Shown here: piece after piece, positions 19,946 through 29,600 of the stretch
How positions within the stretch are numbered: the first letter of the stretch is position 1
Layout of the letters: the number at the start of each line of letters is the position of its first letter
NCBI GenBank assembly: GCA_963576725.1
Contig: OY755241.1
Span: 53,693,955 to 53,757,954 of the forward strand
Length of the DNA stretch: 64,000 nucleotides
DNA from: Azorinus chamasolen
Taxonomy: Eukaryota > Mollusca > Bivalvia > Cardiida > Solecurtidae
Direction of reading: 5' to 3'
The notes under the pieces: model-generated
The model's database searches: none
Seen by the model: only the letters and a program-made list of their open reading frames with translations
What the model was told of the DNA's origin: nothing
Made by a program: the position numbers and the translations under genes

Positions 19946-20366
19946 CAGCAGAACCTGTCCTAAGTGGCCATTCAGTTACTGAAAATAGGAATCTTAAAAA
20001 AAGCAGGTGGTTGCTTAACCCTTACTCCATACGCTATTTCTAGACCCAACCTCTTTGAATAAATCTACCGAAAAGGAGCACTAACTAGAGAAAAGTTTTT
20101 TTTACAGAACTTTGTAATTTGAAACCATTGTGATAAATAGAGCATATGTTCTATTTATCACAATGCATGGTTTCATAAAGTGACTTTTATATAGGCGTAA
20201 AAAGGCGTCTCCTTTATGGAGGACAGGGTTAATGCAGGGCAAAAGTAATGCAGACAACTCCTATAGGAACTTTCTGCATTACTTTTGGCCTGCATTAAGC
20301 TACCACATGCCTTGCAGACCCATAATTAGATATATTTTTGGTGACCGCTTAAGACAGGTTTTACTG
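19946..20366. mobile_element. B-family TA element hosting a C-family insertion
   Basis: TA-CAGCAGAACCTGTCCTAAG left end and CTTAAGACAGGTTTTACTG-TA right end. The stem GGTGGTTGCTTAATGCAGGG is split exactly at TTAA by a C element (20015-20232). Excising the insert plus one TTAA restores the stem, which pairs with CCTGCATTAAGCTACCAC on the right. Confidence 0.9.
20015..20232. mobile_element. C-family TTAA MITE, copy 4 (nested, clear target duplication)
   Basis: Flanked by TTAA at 20015-20018 and 20229-20232. Ends CCCTTACTCCATACGC and TTTATGGAGGACAGGG. The loop is shortened (GAGCATATGTTCTATTT). Confidence 0.9.
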
Positions 20367-20464
20367 TATAGGATTTAAGATACAGATGGGTGGAACTCTA
20401 AACGTGTAGTAAGTTGGTGAACGTAGATTTTTGGACACTTAGTTTAAACATATTTTATTTCTAT

Positions 20465-20624
20465 AGTAAAACCTCTCTATAACGACCACTAAATTACAAC
20501 AAGTATTTATGTTAAAGGCAGTTGGATGCGTTCTGTTTAACTTTCGCCTTGCTTTAAGCATGCACCTGCCCAAAATACCAACTAATTAACACAATTTAGT
20601 GGTCGTTATAGAGAGGTTTTACTG
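20465..20624. mobile_element. B-family TA MITE with deleted loop
   Basis: AGTAAAACCTCTCTATAACG and GTTATAGAGAGGTTTTACTG ends are intact. Most of the left half of the central hairpin and its loop is deleted, with GGCAGTTGGATGCG joined to TTCTGTTTAACTTTCGCC. Confidence 0.85.
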
Positions 20625-21567
20625 TATATTAATAGAGGAAATTGGGTCGTGTCACAAGTTCTAACAACATTAGATTTGACCCTCCCCATACAAAGCATTT
20701 ATATATACACGTAAACAAACAAAATATGAAAATTAATATGAAACTTAATAGAAGTGTTTATGAAATAGAGAGATACAGAGCGAAAGAGAGTTTAGAAAAA
20801 AAAGTATTATATCATACTAAGAGTCGGAACAAATATCGATAGTTGTACTATAGGTGAAGCTAAAACCGCCGTGATTACTTTATAAAACAATGCACAGCAG
20901 CAAATATGTTTTTATTGTCTTCATCATTTAGATTTCGTTTGCTGAACAGAAGCATTTCGGTATTTTTTTGACACTTTGCAAAGACAGAAGATAATCAATA
21001 TTACTCATAATATAATACTCATAAACGTGTATAGCCAATGGGGGATGCGCGTGATTGAATCATGTAAAATATACCGTAAAACGGACATGACGTCATGATG
21101 TCATATTGATCGGTACCCTACGGCCTTTTTTCAGTTTTCGCTGTTGGCAATTTTATCTAGATACAATTCACCGAGGATTAGTCGTTTTCGTATCGCATAT
21201 CAGAGATAAAGAGTTTGAAAATTACATGTAGCCGGCATAAGCCTTGGATACTTTAGAGATTATTTTATCTTCTTAAATTCAAATAACGCACGGCGTTTAC
21301 GGCTCGGCTTAGTGACAAATTACAGGTTTCGTTGAAATGGCTGATATATAGTGTGCTTGTTTAAACTCGAAAGATTAACAGAAAATTCCAGGAAGTAGTT
21401 TGTTTGCGCGCTCGTTCATTCAGATCCAAACATGTCACAGTGCTAGAACACGTCACAGTGCTAAAACAAAAAAAAAAACGACGGGCGTTCATGAAATACT
21501 GTCGACCATAAACTCAATTCTGCGCAAAGTTAAAAAGTAAACCAGTTGAAGGTGTATAAAACGTAAG
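20625..21567. promoter_or_regulatory. Upstream region of the prominin gene (no specific element identified)
   Basis: The 940 bp before the prominin start codon hold no recognisable MITE, unlike the flanking DNA, which is compatible with selection on a promoter or 5' UTR. ACATGTCACAGTGCTAGAAC and a near copy repeat at about 21429-21462. No initiator or TATA position can be fixed from sequence alone. Confidence 0.35.
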
Positions 21568-21799
21568 ATGCAGCTAGTCCAGGCTACAATTTGCTTCACG
21601 ACGTTTGTTCTGTTATTCATGCCACACGAGACCGCTGGAAATGGAGTGAACGTGACGCTAAAGCCACTTCCAGTGAAAAACGACTACGCGGCTTCGGATT
21701 CAGACTATGATGATGGCGGCCTTGGACCCCTGTTCAATTTCGCCAGGAGTTTCATTAATAGCGCCCTGCCGGGTGGTTATCCCATGACTTTCATTAATG
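21568..21799 (+). CDS. PROM1-like: Prominin exon 1 (signal peptide and N-terminal ectodomain)
   Basis: Encodes 77 residues plus one base (phase 1). Residues 1 to about 23 are a signal peptide (hydrophobic ICFTTFVLLFMP, cut near ETA-G). N28 is in an NVT sequon. An acidic stretch SDSDYDDGG precedes the conserved GLGPLFNFARSFINSALP. Donor is G-GTAAGAAC. The open frame read on to 21813 is intron; its stop lies in an A-family MITE that starts 11 bp into the intron. Confidence 0.9.
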
Positions 21800-21809
21800 G
21801 TAAGAACAT

Positions 21810-22046
21810 TTAACCCTTTCCCTGTTCAATATTCATGTTAGAAATTATATTTTCATGGATATCTATTAGCTGAAGTTTTATAATGTTTTTTTGTTTTGCT
21901 TTGACAAAATCTGTATAATCAGACCTATATCATGTCGAAAGCAAACAGGGCAGACCCTCATCAGAAGGGACCTATAGGAGCCCTCTGTTATGGGTCTGCT
22001 CTGTTTGCAAATGCGTGAAAACACGTTTATATGAAGGAAAATGTTA
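21810..22046. mobile_element. A-family TTAA MITE at the start of intron 1
   Basis: TTAACCCTTTCCCTGTTCAA begins 11 bp after the exon 1 donor; core GACCTATAGGAGCC with slightly imperfect arms; ends GAAGGAAAATGTTAA at 22046. Confidence 0.85.
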
Positions 22047-22159
22047 AGTATATATTAAAACAATGTGTCATCGGGGCTTAAAAACCCAATTTAACAGACC
22101 CAAAATAGCGGACGCTTCTGAGATATGGCAATTGATCAGGGTCTAAACTTTGGGGGTTA

Positions 22160-22410
22160 AATCTTCATTCCATATAAACGTTTTACAAACCCTGATCAGA
22201 CGGCTCTTGTAATTATTTGGCTCCTACATGAGCCGTCGTACCGGTGTCTGTTCTGTCTGCTTATGAAATAATATAGATCTAATTCTGGCTTCAGTCTTAG
22301 CTAAACTTCTTATGTTCATATGCCATTATAAAAATCAATGTACACGTAATTTATATTCATGACGTCATTATTTTTTATATAAATATTCATCAGGTAAAGG
22401 GATTCTATGG
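22160..22410. mobile_element. A-family element, rearranged core
   Basis: TTCATTCCATATAAACGTTT left part; the core has both GGCTCTTGTAATTATTTGGC and CTCCTACATGAGCCGTC, as if an extra loop were inserted; right subterminal TTCATGACGTCATTATTTTT and TTCATCAGGTAAAGGG. Confidence 0.7.
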
Positions 22411-22504
22411 GAGCTTATTGCATTTCTTTCGTCCTGCATTAAGCTACTGTCATGTTACAAATACATGTACCCCAAATTAGACAGCATTGTAGTGTTCGTT
22501 ATAT

Positions 22505-22690
22505 AGTTTCCCTCATAAATACTACCTTTAGTACCTTTGCAAACAGAGTAGACCCAGATCAGACAGCCCCTACAGGAGCTGTTTGATCTGAGTCTGTTCT
22601 GTTTGTTTATGAAATAATACAGGTCTAATTCTAAGGTTTATGTTACAGTCACAAAGTTCGTTGTCAATGTGCTACATGTATTATGAAAAA
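22505..22690. mobile_element. A-family element, right end missing
   Basis: TTTCCCTCATAAATACTACC, arms CAGAGTAGACCCAGATCAGA with loop GCCCCTACAGGAGCTG, then the usual ATAATACAGGTCTAATTCTA stretch; no terminal TTAA. Confidence 0.7.
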
Positions 22691-22739
22691 TAATTACATG
22701 AATACTCGTACAGTTTTTAATTCTAAAATTCATGCGGGA

Positions 22740-22905
22740 ATTTTTTTATTTCATTTCCAATTCTTGTGTTCTTCTTCGGTCATTCTTTCGTTCATTCATT
22801 TATTATTTCCGTTCTTTCTTTATCTCCTTTTCTTCCCCTCATTCAATCCCCACTCTTCCCTTCCTTCATCCTCCCTTCCTTTTTCTAACAGTTTTCATTA
22901 TTCTG
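22740..22905. repeat. Pyrimidine-rich tract
   Basis: About 160 bp dominated by T and C with repeated TTCATT/TTCCTT. The overlapping Phe/Ser/Pro-rich frames are low-complexity artefacts. Confidence 0.7.
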
Positions 22906-22925
22906 TTAATCCTTCTCAAAGCTGT

Positions 22926-22993
22926 GTAAACAGAGCACAGTCGGGCCAGACAGCTTCTCTAGGAGCAATCTGATCAGGGTCTGCTCTGTTCTG
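22926..22993. mobile_element. A-family hairpin core fragment
   Basis: GTAAACAGAGCACAGTCGGG arm, loop CTTCTCTAGGAGCA, TCTGATCAGGGTCTGCTCTG arm. Confidence 0.65.
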
Positions 22994-23117
22994 AACTCGT
23001 CTTCATTAAGATCTTCCCAAGTATATATTTGCCTTACATTTGGAAAAACCGCCCTAACCGATTCTTTCGAAAAAAGATTGTTCTCAGAATTATTTAGCTT
23101 TATATATGTTGTAGAGC

Positions 23118-23367
23118 AGACATTCTCTTTCGATGCCAAATATCTAATTGTCGTCTGCATTCCAATTTTGTCAAATAATTCGGTAAAATAAAAAAATGAG
23201 ATAAATAAATGGAAATTTCAAATAATAAAGCACATGTACAGAAACAGAGTTTGAGACAAAAAGTGAAATCCCTGATCAGACGCCGCCTTGAAAAGGCGGC
23301 GTCTAATCTTGGACTGCAATATTTGTCGTGGTGCATTTTTTGCGGCATTGGCGGTGAAAGGGTTGAA
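23118..23367. mobile_element. E-family MITE, copy 2
   Basis: CTCTTTCGATGCCAAATATC start, TCTAATTGTCGTCTGCATTC subterminal, stem TCCCTGATCAGACGCCGCCT with loop TTGAAAAGG, end GGCGGTGAAAGGGTTGAA. Terminal TTAA mutated at both ends. Confidence 0.8.
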
Positions 23368-23368
23368 T

Positions 23369-24063
23369 TCTTATTCTTTCTCGTCTATATCAACGGTTAA
23401 ACCGACTCTTTACCATTTCAAGAGCTATAAGGTTTACCTACTTTATGACAAAAATATTTCTATCCTATTTCCGGACTCTGAACTGCAATGTCCTATTATA
23501 AGACATGAATGAGAGTATTGAAGAAAAAGTCATTCTCTCGAAACTAGGCAAACTATACATCGTTGGAACGTCTCAATAAGAACACTTCAGAATCGATAAT
23601 CGTTTTGAGGGCAGGGGCGATTTGAACGACCATGGGCCTTTAGAAGGTGCATAAACCGTATACATGTACCTACCTCACGGTAGACGATTTGAATAAGTCC
23701 ATGAACGAGATAGAATGCACGTTTATGAATCCAGGCAAATGAATTAGGTATGTTTTCCCAACAACACATACAAGCATATAAGAATTATATAGATCGAATA
23801 CTACTGTTTCTGTTGTGGCCAACAACTCATGGTATCGTTTATTATTAGTTACAAGAATAATAAATGTCAAGATGTCATTATTTCTTACATTGATATTCAT
23901 CACTTAAAGATTGAATCGTGAATTATTCCACCATCTCTTTATTCGATCGTCTCTTTCGGTTCTTCATTCCTTTAATCAATCCTTCTTCTCTCAATCCTGC
24001 TTGGTTCCATACAAGAAGGTCAATGTAGACAGCTATCATGACTAATAACCAACATATATACTC
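23369..24063. other. Unassigned intron sequence
   Basis: No recognised repeat or exon. Short frames on the minus strand have no domain and no partner. Confidence 0.4.
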
Positions 24064-24254
24064 GTACAACCCCTCTAATACGACCACTTAAAGAATCAAC
24101 TTGGATGTCTTTATAAGCAGGTGGTTGCTTACTGCAGGACAAATGTAATGCAGAAAGCTTTCTGCATTACTTTTGTCCTGCATTAAGCTACCACCTGCAT
24201 CTACCATCCAAAATTATACCTCTTTTAGGTGGTCGCATTAGCGGGGGTTTACTG
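24064..24254. mobile_element. B-family TA MITE (AGCGGGG subtype)
   Basis: Left CCCCTCTAATACGACCACTT, stem GGTGGTTGCTTACTGCAGGA, very short loop GAAAGCTTTC, right GGTGGTCGCATTAGCGGGGG then TTTACTG-TA. Sister of 29601-29805. Confidence 0.82.
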
Positions 24255-24389
24255 TATTTTGTCGCATTCTTTTTCAAATGAAGAACGGCCGAGGTTGTTG
24301 TTTTATCTGAGCTTTCTCTGAAGTGTGTGGATAGGACTACCACGCCAAGAGGATATAAATGACTATTTGCCATCAATTTGTATCCAATG

Positions 24390-24573
24390 TCCACAGAGGT
24401 CCAGATAAGATGCGTAAATTTAAACATTTGAAAAAATAGCTCCTTTAGTTCTCCATCAAACCCTAAATTGTGACAACTCATTAGAATCGTCTCGAAGAGA
24501 CGATTCTAAAGAGTGGTCACAGTATAGGGTTTGGTGGAGAAATGACGATTTTAGTATTTGGGTACGCACCGTT
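24390..24573. mobile_element. D-family hairpin, copy 4
   Basis: GAGGTCCAGATAAGATGCGT start, CTCCATCAAACCCTAAATTG, core AATCGTCTCGAAGAGACGATT, GGGTTTGGTGGAGAAATGAC, end TATTTGGGTACGCACC. Confidence 0.85.
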
Positions 24574-24944
24574 ATTTGTAGTTCCAAATGAGTCACAGAC
24601 ATATCGTAAATCAGCCTTTCGTCTGATTCCAAAATATTTGACATTGTCGTATCCTTGGATAGGTATAGCGGCCAAAATAAGAAAGGAGAAAGTACAGTTT
24701 TATACCTACATATATATAAAAATTATATATAAACAAAGCTTTAACCATTTATTGGGTGAATATTTATGTAAGAAATTATGAATGTGTGAAGATTAATGAG
24801 CTAAATTAGCGAGGGAAATCCAAATAATTAATTTTACAGATTTGACAGTTATCGTCATGGCTACTCCTATTGTATTTTTCGATATATCTTTTTTTTTCAT
24901 TTTATTGCAACCATCTCAATCAATGAATGTTGGAAGTTTGGTAT

Positions 24945-25101
24945 TTAACTCTTTACTCCTTGAATACTCATAAAATGAATAATGACATCATGAATATTAA
25001 TTAGATTAATTGTTTTTATAGCGCATGGATATGGCAGAAACTATAGAATCATACCTGTTTGCAAAGGCATATAAATGCGCATTTATGGAGGAAAGGGTTA
25101 A
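24945..25101. mobile_element. A-family TTAA MITE with hairpin deleted
   Basis: TTAACTCTTTACTCCTTGAA to TTTATGGAGGAAAGGGTTAA. Left and right subterminal regions are intact, but the central GATCAGACGG hairpin is missing. Its right TTAA is the left TTAA of the next element. Confidence 0.8.
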
Positions 25102-25318
25102 CCCTTTCGTCGCCAAACTTCTAATTGTCGTCTGCAATCCAGTTTTGTTAGATCATATGATAAAATAAGGAAATGAGATACATAAATGCAAATTTCAAAG
25201 GAATAAAGCACATATAGAAATAGAGTTTGAGACAAAAAGTGAAGTCCCTGATCGTCTGCTCTGGGACTGCACTTTTTGTCGTGGTGCATTTATGCGACAT
25301 CGGCGGTGAAAGGGTTAA
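25098..25318. mobile_element. E-family TTAA MITE, copy 3 (hairpin centre deleted)
   Basis: TTAACCCTTTCGTCGCCAAA, AATTGTCGTCTGCAATCCAG, core shortened to GTCCCTGATCGTCTGCTCTG, end GGCGGTGAAAGGGTTAA. Confidence 0.85.
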
Positions 25319-25432
25319 AACAGAAACATAACATGTCTATAAGTTTACGTTTGAGTTTACGCTTTAAAAATGAGAAATAAATTAAAGCTCAAATTAGTCG
25401 TTTCATTTACCGTTTTGCTCAAGGCAAATATA

Positions 25433-25636
25433 CAGTACAACCTCTTTATAACGGCCACTAAACTACATCAAGTAATTTGTGTTAACGGCAGGTGGCTGCT
25501 TAAAGCAATGTGAAAGTAAAACAGAACGTTCCTATAGGAGCGTTCTGTTTTACTTTCACATTGCTTTAAGCAGCAACCTGCCCTAAATACCAGCTAATGA
25601 ACATAATTTAGTGGCCGTTATAGAGAGGTTTTACTG
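25433..25636. mobile_element. B-family TA MITE
   Basis: TA-CAGTACAACCTCTTTATAAC, loop ACGTTCCTATAGGAGCGT, GTTATAGAGAGGTTTTACTG-TA. Both TA dinucleotides retained. Confidence 0.9.
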
Positions 25637-25674
25637 TATATACATTACATTATGTAGGTTTTGTTCTGTATATG

Positions 25675-25865
25675 TATCTCTTGGCGCCAAATAATTTTTA
25701 AAAGACCGTCTGCAAACCATGTCGTCTGCTTTAAGTTTCACAGTGAACGTCCCTTCGATTTCTTCTCTCAAACGTAAAATATGTGCGAAACAGTTTAGAT
25801 GTTGATGTGTTGCCGAGTTGCACGACGTCTCACCTGGATCCAAACTGTTTGCAAATTAAATCACA
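25675..25865. mobile_element. F/E-like element, sister of 11160-11340
   Basis: TCTTGGCGCCAAATAATTTT, GACCGTCTGCAAACCATGTC, core TTGATGTGTTGCCGAGTTGC, GGATCCAAACTGTTTGCAAA. Core stem partly decayed. Confidence 0.62.
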
Positions 25866-26004
25866 GATTTAAGTATTGTAGCAAGACCTTAGCGAATAGA
25901 GGCGCTTTCCTTCAGAGTTCATGGTGTTTTGTTTATAGCGTTGTTGCCATAACCATATGATGTACACTTTTACTGAAGTAAATCTATCTATCTACATGTA
26001 TCTA

Positions 26005-26214
26005 TCTATGATTATTAATATTATGAATATGGTAATGGCATCATGAAGAATGGAACTTAATACCATGACAGAAAACATAGAATCAAATTGATATTACTCC
26101 ATAAGCAAAACAGAGTCTACCCTGATCCGGCGGCTTCATTTAGGAGCCGTCTGATCTGAGTCTACTCAGTTTGCATAAGATGTGAAAATGTGTCTCTATG
26201 GAGTAAAGAGTTAT
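26005..26214. mobile_element. A-family element
   Basis: GATTATTAATATTATGAATA subterminal, core CGGCTTCATTTAGGAGCCG with arms ACCCTGATC/GATCTGAGT, end TCTATGGAGTAAAGAGTTA. Confidence 0.72.
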
Positions 26215-26455
26215 GTATGCAAGCTTTTGAGATGAGGTAATGCATTTGTCGCAATGTAGCTAAGAGATCCGGTTTTCCAATCAATAACCCTTGGGCTATT
26301 CTGACACATTCCGACACTTTGCTCAGCTAATTGATATCTTGATACCTGTCTACTTTAGAAAGTTTGAGTATGTTATTGAATATGTATGTAAGAAAGTTGA
26401 GTGGTTAAGTGTGTATAAAAAGATTAAACTATTTACTGGTAAACTCTTTACGCCT

Positions 26456-26684
26456 TTAACCCATTACCTCATAGGCTATTTTTAGATACAACTTCTTTTA
26501 ATAAATCTACCGAAAAGGAGCATTAACTAGAGAAAAGGAAAATTTTAGAATTTTGTGGTTTGAAACCATTGTGATAAATAGAGCATTTGCTCCTATAGGA
26601 GCAAATGCTCTATTTATCACAATGGTTTCACAAAGTGACTTTTACAGAGTCGTCAAAAGTCGTCAATATGAGGGAACGGGTTAA
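26456..26684. mobile_element. C-family TTAA MITE, copy 5
   Basis: TTAACCCATTACCTCATAGG, perfect loop GCTCCTATAGGAGC in the long C stem, end ATGAGGGAACGGGTTAA. One of the best preserved C copies. Confidence 0.9.
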
Positions 26685-26937
26685 ACGCCTTTTGCAAACA
26701 GAGCAGACCCAAGCCAGACGGCCCCTGTCTGATATGTTTGCTTATTGGATTATGTAATTCTGATTCCATTTTTCTGCCAAGGCCAAAAACACGTGTTCAT
26801 TTTCATTAATGGTTATAGAATTAACCCATTTGCGCTCAGTGGATTCTTCCAGGTTTATATATTGAATAACTCCATTTTTGATCTAAGGGATGCCTGGTCT
26901 AAATTTTCATTGTCGATTGTTTTATGTTTAAATTCCT

Positions 26938-27008
26938 ATCAGCAAACAGTGTAGACTCTGATCAGACGCCGCATAATGCGGCGTCTGATCAGAGTCTACA
27001 CTGTTTGC
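26938..27008. mobile_element. Hybrid hairpin: A outer stem with an E/F inner stem
   Basis: A perfect 71-bp palindrome-like stem: CAGCAAACAGTGTAGACTCT outside, GATCAGACGCCGCATAATGC inside. Outer arm is A-type; the inner GACGCCGC...GCGGCGTC is E/F-type. Confidence 0.82.
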
Positions 27009-27112
27009 CTATATTCCATATATGGGATCGTGGGAGCAAATATGTTAATTGTCATGAGGTAGGTATTTCTTACATAAATATCAGGACTAACCTTCATATA
27101 CATGTAAACACA

Positions 27113-27610
27113 CAAACAGGGTAGACCCATATAGGAAACGCAAACAGAGTAGACCAATATAGGCAACGCAAACAGAGTAGACCCATATAGGAAATACAAA
27201 CAGAGTAGACCCATATAGGAAATACAAACAGAGTAGACCCATAAAGGAACTGAAAACAGAGTAGACCCATATAGGAAACACCAACAGAGTAGACCCATAA
27301 ATGAGATAAAAACAGAGTAGACCGGGCCCGTCTGACCCATATAGGAACTGAAAACAAAGTAGACCGGGCCCATCTGACCCATAAATAAACTGAAAACAGA
27401 GTAGACCGGGCCCGTCTGACCCATTTTAACCCCTGGGTGGAGAGGAGGTGCGGGTTAGAGACACGGAAAAGCGTCTCTGAAATTTCCGGGAGAGACCGGG
27501 ATTTGAACCCCGGACCTCCGGACTGATAGGCAAGCGTGTCACCACTAGACCACCGCACACAACATATAGGAACTGAAAACAGAGTAGACCCGTATAGGAA
27601 CTGATTGAGC
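27113..27610. repeat. 28/42-bp minisatellite derived from the A-family arm
   Basis: Unit ACAAACAGAGTAGACCCATA plus TAGGAAAT (28 bp), with a 42-bp variant carrying GGGCCCGTCTGAC inside. The unit is the outer A arm (CAAACAGAGTAGACCCA). About a dozen units, split by a SINE near 27421-27563. Long minus-strand frames across it are repeat artefacts. Confidence 0.88.
27421..27563 (-). mobile_element. tRNA-derived SINE, minus strand
   Basis: Read on the minus strand, the head has TGGTCTAGTGG (A box) and GGTTCAAATCC (B box), then CCGGAAATTTCAGAGACGCT and CTCCACCCAGGGGTTAAAAT, as in 3393-3571. It sits inside the minisatellite, between CCCAT and ATATAGG of one repeat unit, so it inserted after the array formed. 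Confidence 0.85.
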
Positions 27611-27616
27611 TAAACG

Positions 27617-27866
27617 GTTAAAGCTTTCCTTCATACAAACGTGTTTTCACGTATTTGCAAACAGATCTGACCCAGATCAGACGGCTCCTATAGGAGCTGT
27701 CTCATCAGGATCTGTTCTGTTTGCTAGTTGGATGTGAAATATCTTGTTTCTTTACTCTCTAAAGTGGCTAAATGTTCCACCTTCTATATTTCATTATAAC
27801 TATTTTGTCCATGAATATTCAGTAGGTATTGAAATTTGAATATGCAGCAGGGAGGGGGTTGACACC
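27617..27866. mobile_element. A-family TTAA MITE
   Basis: TTAAAGCTTTCCTTCATACA start, core GGCTCCTATAGGAGCTG, GTCCATGAATATTCAGTAGG subterminal, end GGGAGGGGGTTGAC. Confidence 0.78.
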
Positions 27867-28157
27867 GTTATATACATACTGTCATTCTTCACGTAACTCT
27901 TGTCACCAAACATCGCTTATTGCAATGACAACAACCCAATAAACGGGAGATGATTGATGGTATTTAATTCAATTAGGAATTCAAGAACCCATTTCGTTGA
28001 GTGTCAAAGTTTTGCAATGTTTTCATAAATGGTATAAACTGTTACCATGGGAACAATTACTGTAGTTTCTGACGAGGTGTCATGACAAATAAACTTTGAT
28101 AAACTAGTTTGATTTTTTAATATATCTAATTTGTATTTTAAATCTTCCATTTAGCTA
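27867..28157. other. Unassigned intron sequence
   Basis: No repeat family recognised. Confidence 0.4.
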
Positions 28158-28356
28158 TTAACTCATTCCTTCCCGGACTATTTTAGACACAACCTCTTTG
28201 AATTATTAATTGACAGAAAATGAGAAATTCAGAATTGTAGTTTTGAAACCATTTTGATAAATAGAGCATTTGATCCATAGAAGCAAATGCTCTATTTACC
28301 ACAATGGTTTCAAAAAATGAGTTTTACAGAGGCGTCAGTAGGAGAGAATGGGTCAA
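28158..28356. mobile_element. C-family TTAA MITE, copy 6 (degraded)
   Basis: TTAACTCATTCCTTCCCGGA start, stem ATTTTGATAAATAGAGCATT with loop GATCCATAGAAGC, end GAGAGAATGGGTCAA. Confidence 0.8.
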
Positions 28357-28459
28357 ATACTTTCATCAAGGTCAAGGTCAGTGTCACTGTGTGAACATTA
28401 GACGAATGTCAGTCCTTCGACAGATTCACTTTGACAGTAATGGATGATTTTGATAATTA

Positions 28460-28720
28460 TCATTTTGCCATAGAAGCCTGATGAAGTGACTCGTTCATTA
28501 CCGGGTAGAATAAAACCCTGAAATCAAGTGTATTGTTTATATGGTGCTGGTCGATGCTATGCCATAGACACCAGATGAAGTAACTGGTTCATTATAGTAT
28601 AGATAATACATAATAATATGACTTGTATTTTCTGGTCTTTACTATGTCATAGAGAACCTGGCAAAGAATCAGGTTGATACAAAACAATGATATGAAGTGT
28701 ATTGTTTCTTTGTTGCTGAT
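28460..28720. repeat. Weak tandem repeat, three diverged units
   Basis: TGCCATAGAAGCCTGATGAA, TGCCATAGACACCAGATGAA and TGTCATAGAGAACCTGGCAA open three units, each containing GGTTCATTA-like and AGTGTATTGTTT-like stretches. Strongly diverged. Confidence 0.55.
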
Positions 28721-28787
28721 CGTTACAATAAAACAGCCCCTTGGCCTGTATTGTCTGACATTACGATACTGGAGAACAACCCCCTAC

Positions 28788-29031
28788 GTAACCCTTTACC
28801 CCAGTGATACACCCTCTGGTATCTCTGATTACGAAATAGATACAGATGAGACGGTCCATGGAGGAGTCGTCTGATCAGGGTCTGTTCTGTTTGTTAATGA
28901 AATAAGACTTTATTCTACAGTCTCTGCAATGGGTTCACTCTACCTTGTTCACGTGCTACTATAAACATTAATCATTAATATACATGATGCCATTATCTTT
29001 TTTCGATAATATCTTTAAAGTAAAGGGTTAA
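28788..29031. mobile_element. A-family TTAA MITE
   Basis: GTAACCCTTTACCCCAGTGA start, core ACGGTCCATGGAGGAGTCGT, end AAGTAAAGGGTTAA. Its right TTAA is shared with the following E element. Confidence 0.78.
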
Positions 29032-29275
29032 ACCCTTTCACCGCCAATGTCGCATACATGCACTACGACAAATAGTGCAGTCCAAGGTCAGACGCCGCCT
29101 TTTCAAGGCGGCGTCTAATTAGGAACTTCACTTTTTGTCTCAATTTCTGTTTCTATATCTGTGCTCTATTCCTTTGAAATTTGCATTTATTTATCTCATT
29201 TCCTTATTGCACCGAATGATTTAACAAAAATTCGATTGCAGACGACAATTAGAAATTTGGCGCCAAAAGGGTTAA
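29028..29275. mobile_element. E-family TTAA MITE, copy 4
   Basis: TTAAACCCTTTCACCGCCAA, stem AGGTCAGACGCCGCCTTTTC, TGCAGACGACAATTAGAAAT, end GGCGCCAAAAGGGTTAA. Opposite orientation to copies 1 and 3. Confidence 0.87.
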
Positions 29276-29344
29276 TGGAACTGTGGCTTAGATCAGTGGC
29301 TGTGCATTCTACAGAATAAAGCATAAAATGACAGAGACCCAGAC

Positions 29345-29503
29345 CAGATGCGAAGATCAAAACGTTTCTCTATTTCTCCACAAAACCCTATGTTATGACC
29401 ATTCTTCAGAATCGTCTCGAAGAGACAATTCTAAAGAGTGGTCACAACTTATAGGGGTTTGGTGGAGAAATGACGATTTTAGTGCTTGAATGCGCAGGTT
29501 TTT
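29345..29503. mobile_element. D-family hairpin, copy 5
   Basis: GACCCAGACCAGATGCGAAG left, CTCCACAAAACCCTATGTTA, core AATCGTCTCGAAGAGACAATT, GGGTTTGGTGGAGAAATGAC. Confidence 0.82.
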
Positions 29504-29600
29504 CTGTTGCCCTGCATGACACAAAACACATGGCAGCCATTACGGTGTGTGTGCTGATTTTCCGCATTGACATGTCTTATGACACGTTCTTCTAAACATA

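Noticed and set aside
21551..21560. TATAAAA near the prominin start codon as a TATA box
   Set aside because: It lies only about 10 bp before the ATG, too close to be the core promoter of this transcript.
22683..22973. Phe/Ser-rich frames near the start of intron 1
   Set aside because: Pyrimidine-rich low-complexity tract running into an A-family core.
27094..27558. 142- to 154-codon minus-strand frames with repeated YSVCISYMGLLC-like units
   Set aside because: They translate the 28/42-bp array and the SINE.
27480..27563. Genuine tRNA gene on the minus strand
   Set aside because: A and B boxes are present, but the acceptor and anticodon stems do not pair well, and the sequence continues into a SINE body shared with 3393-3571.
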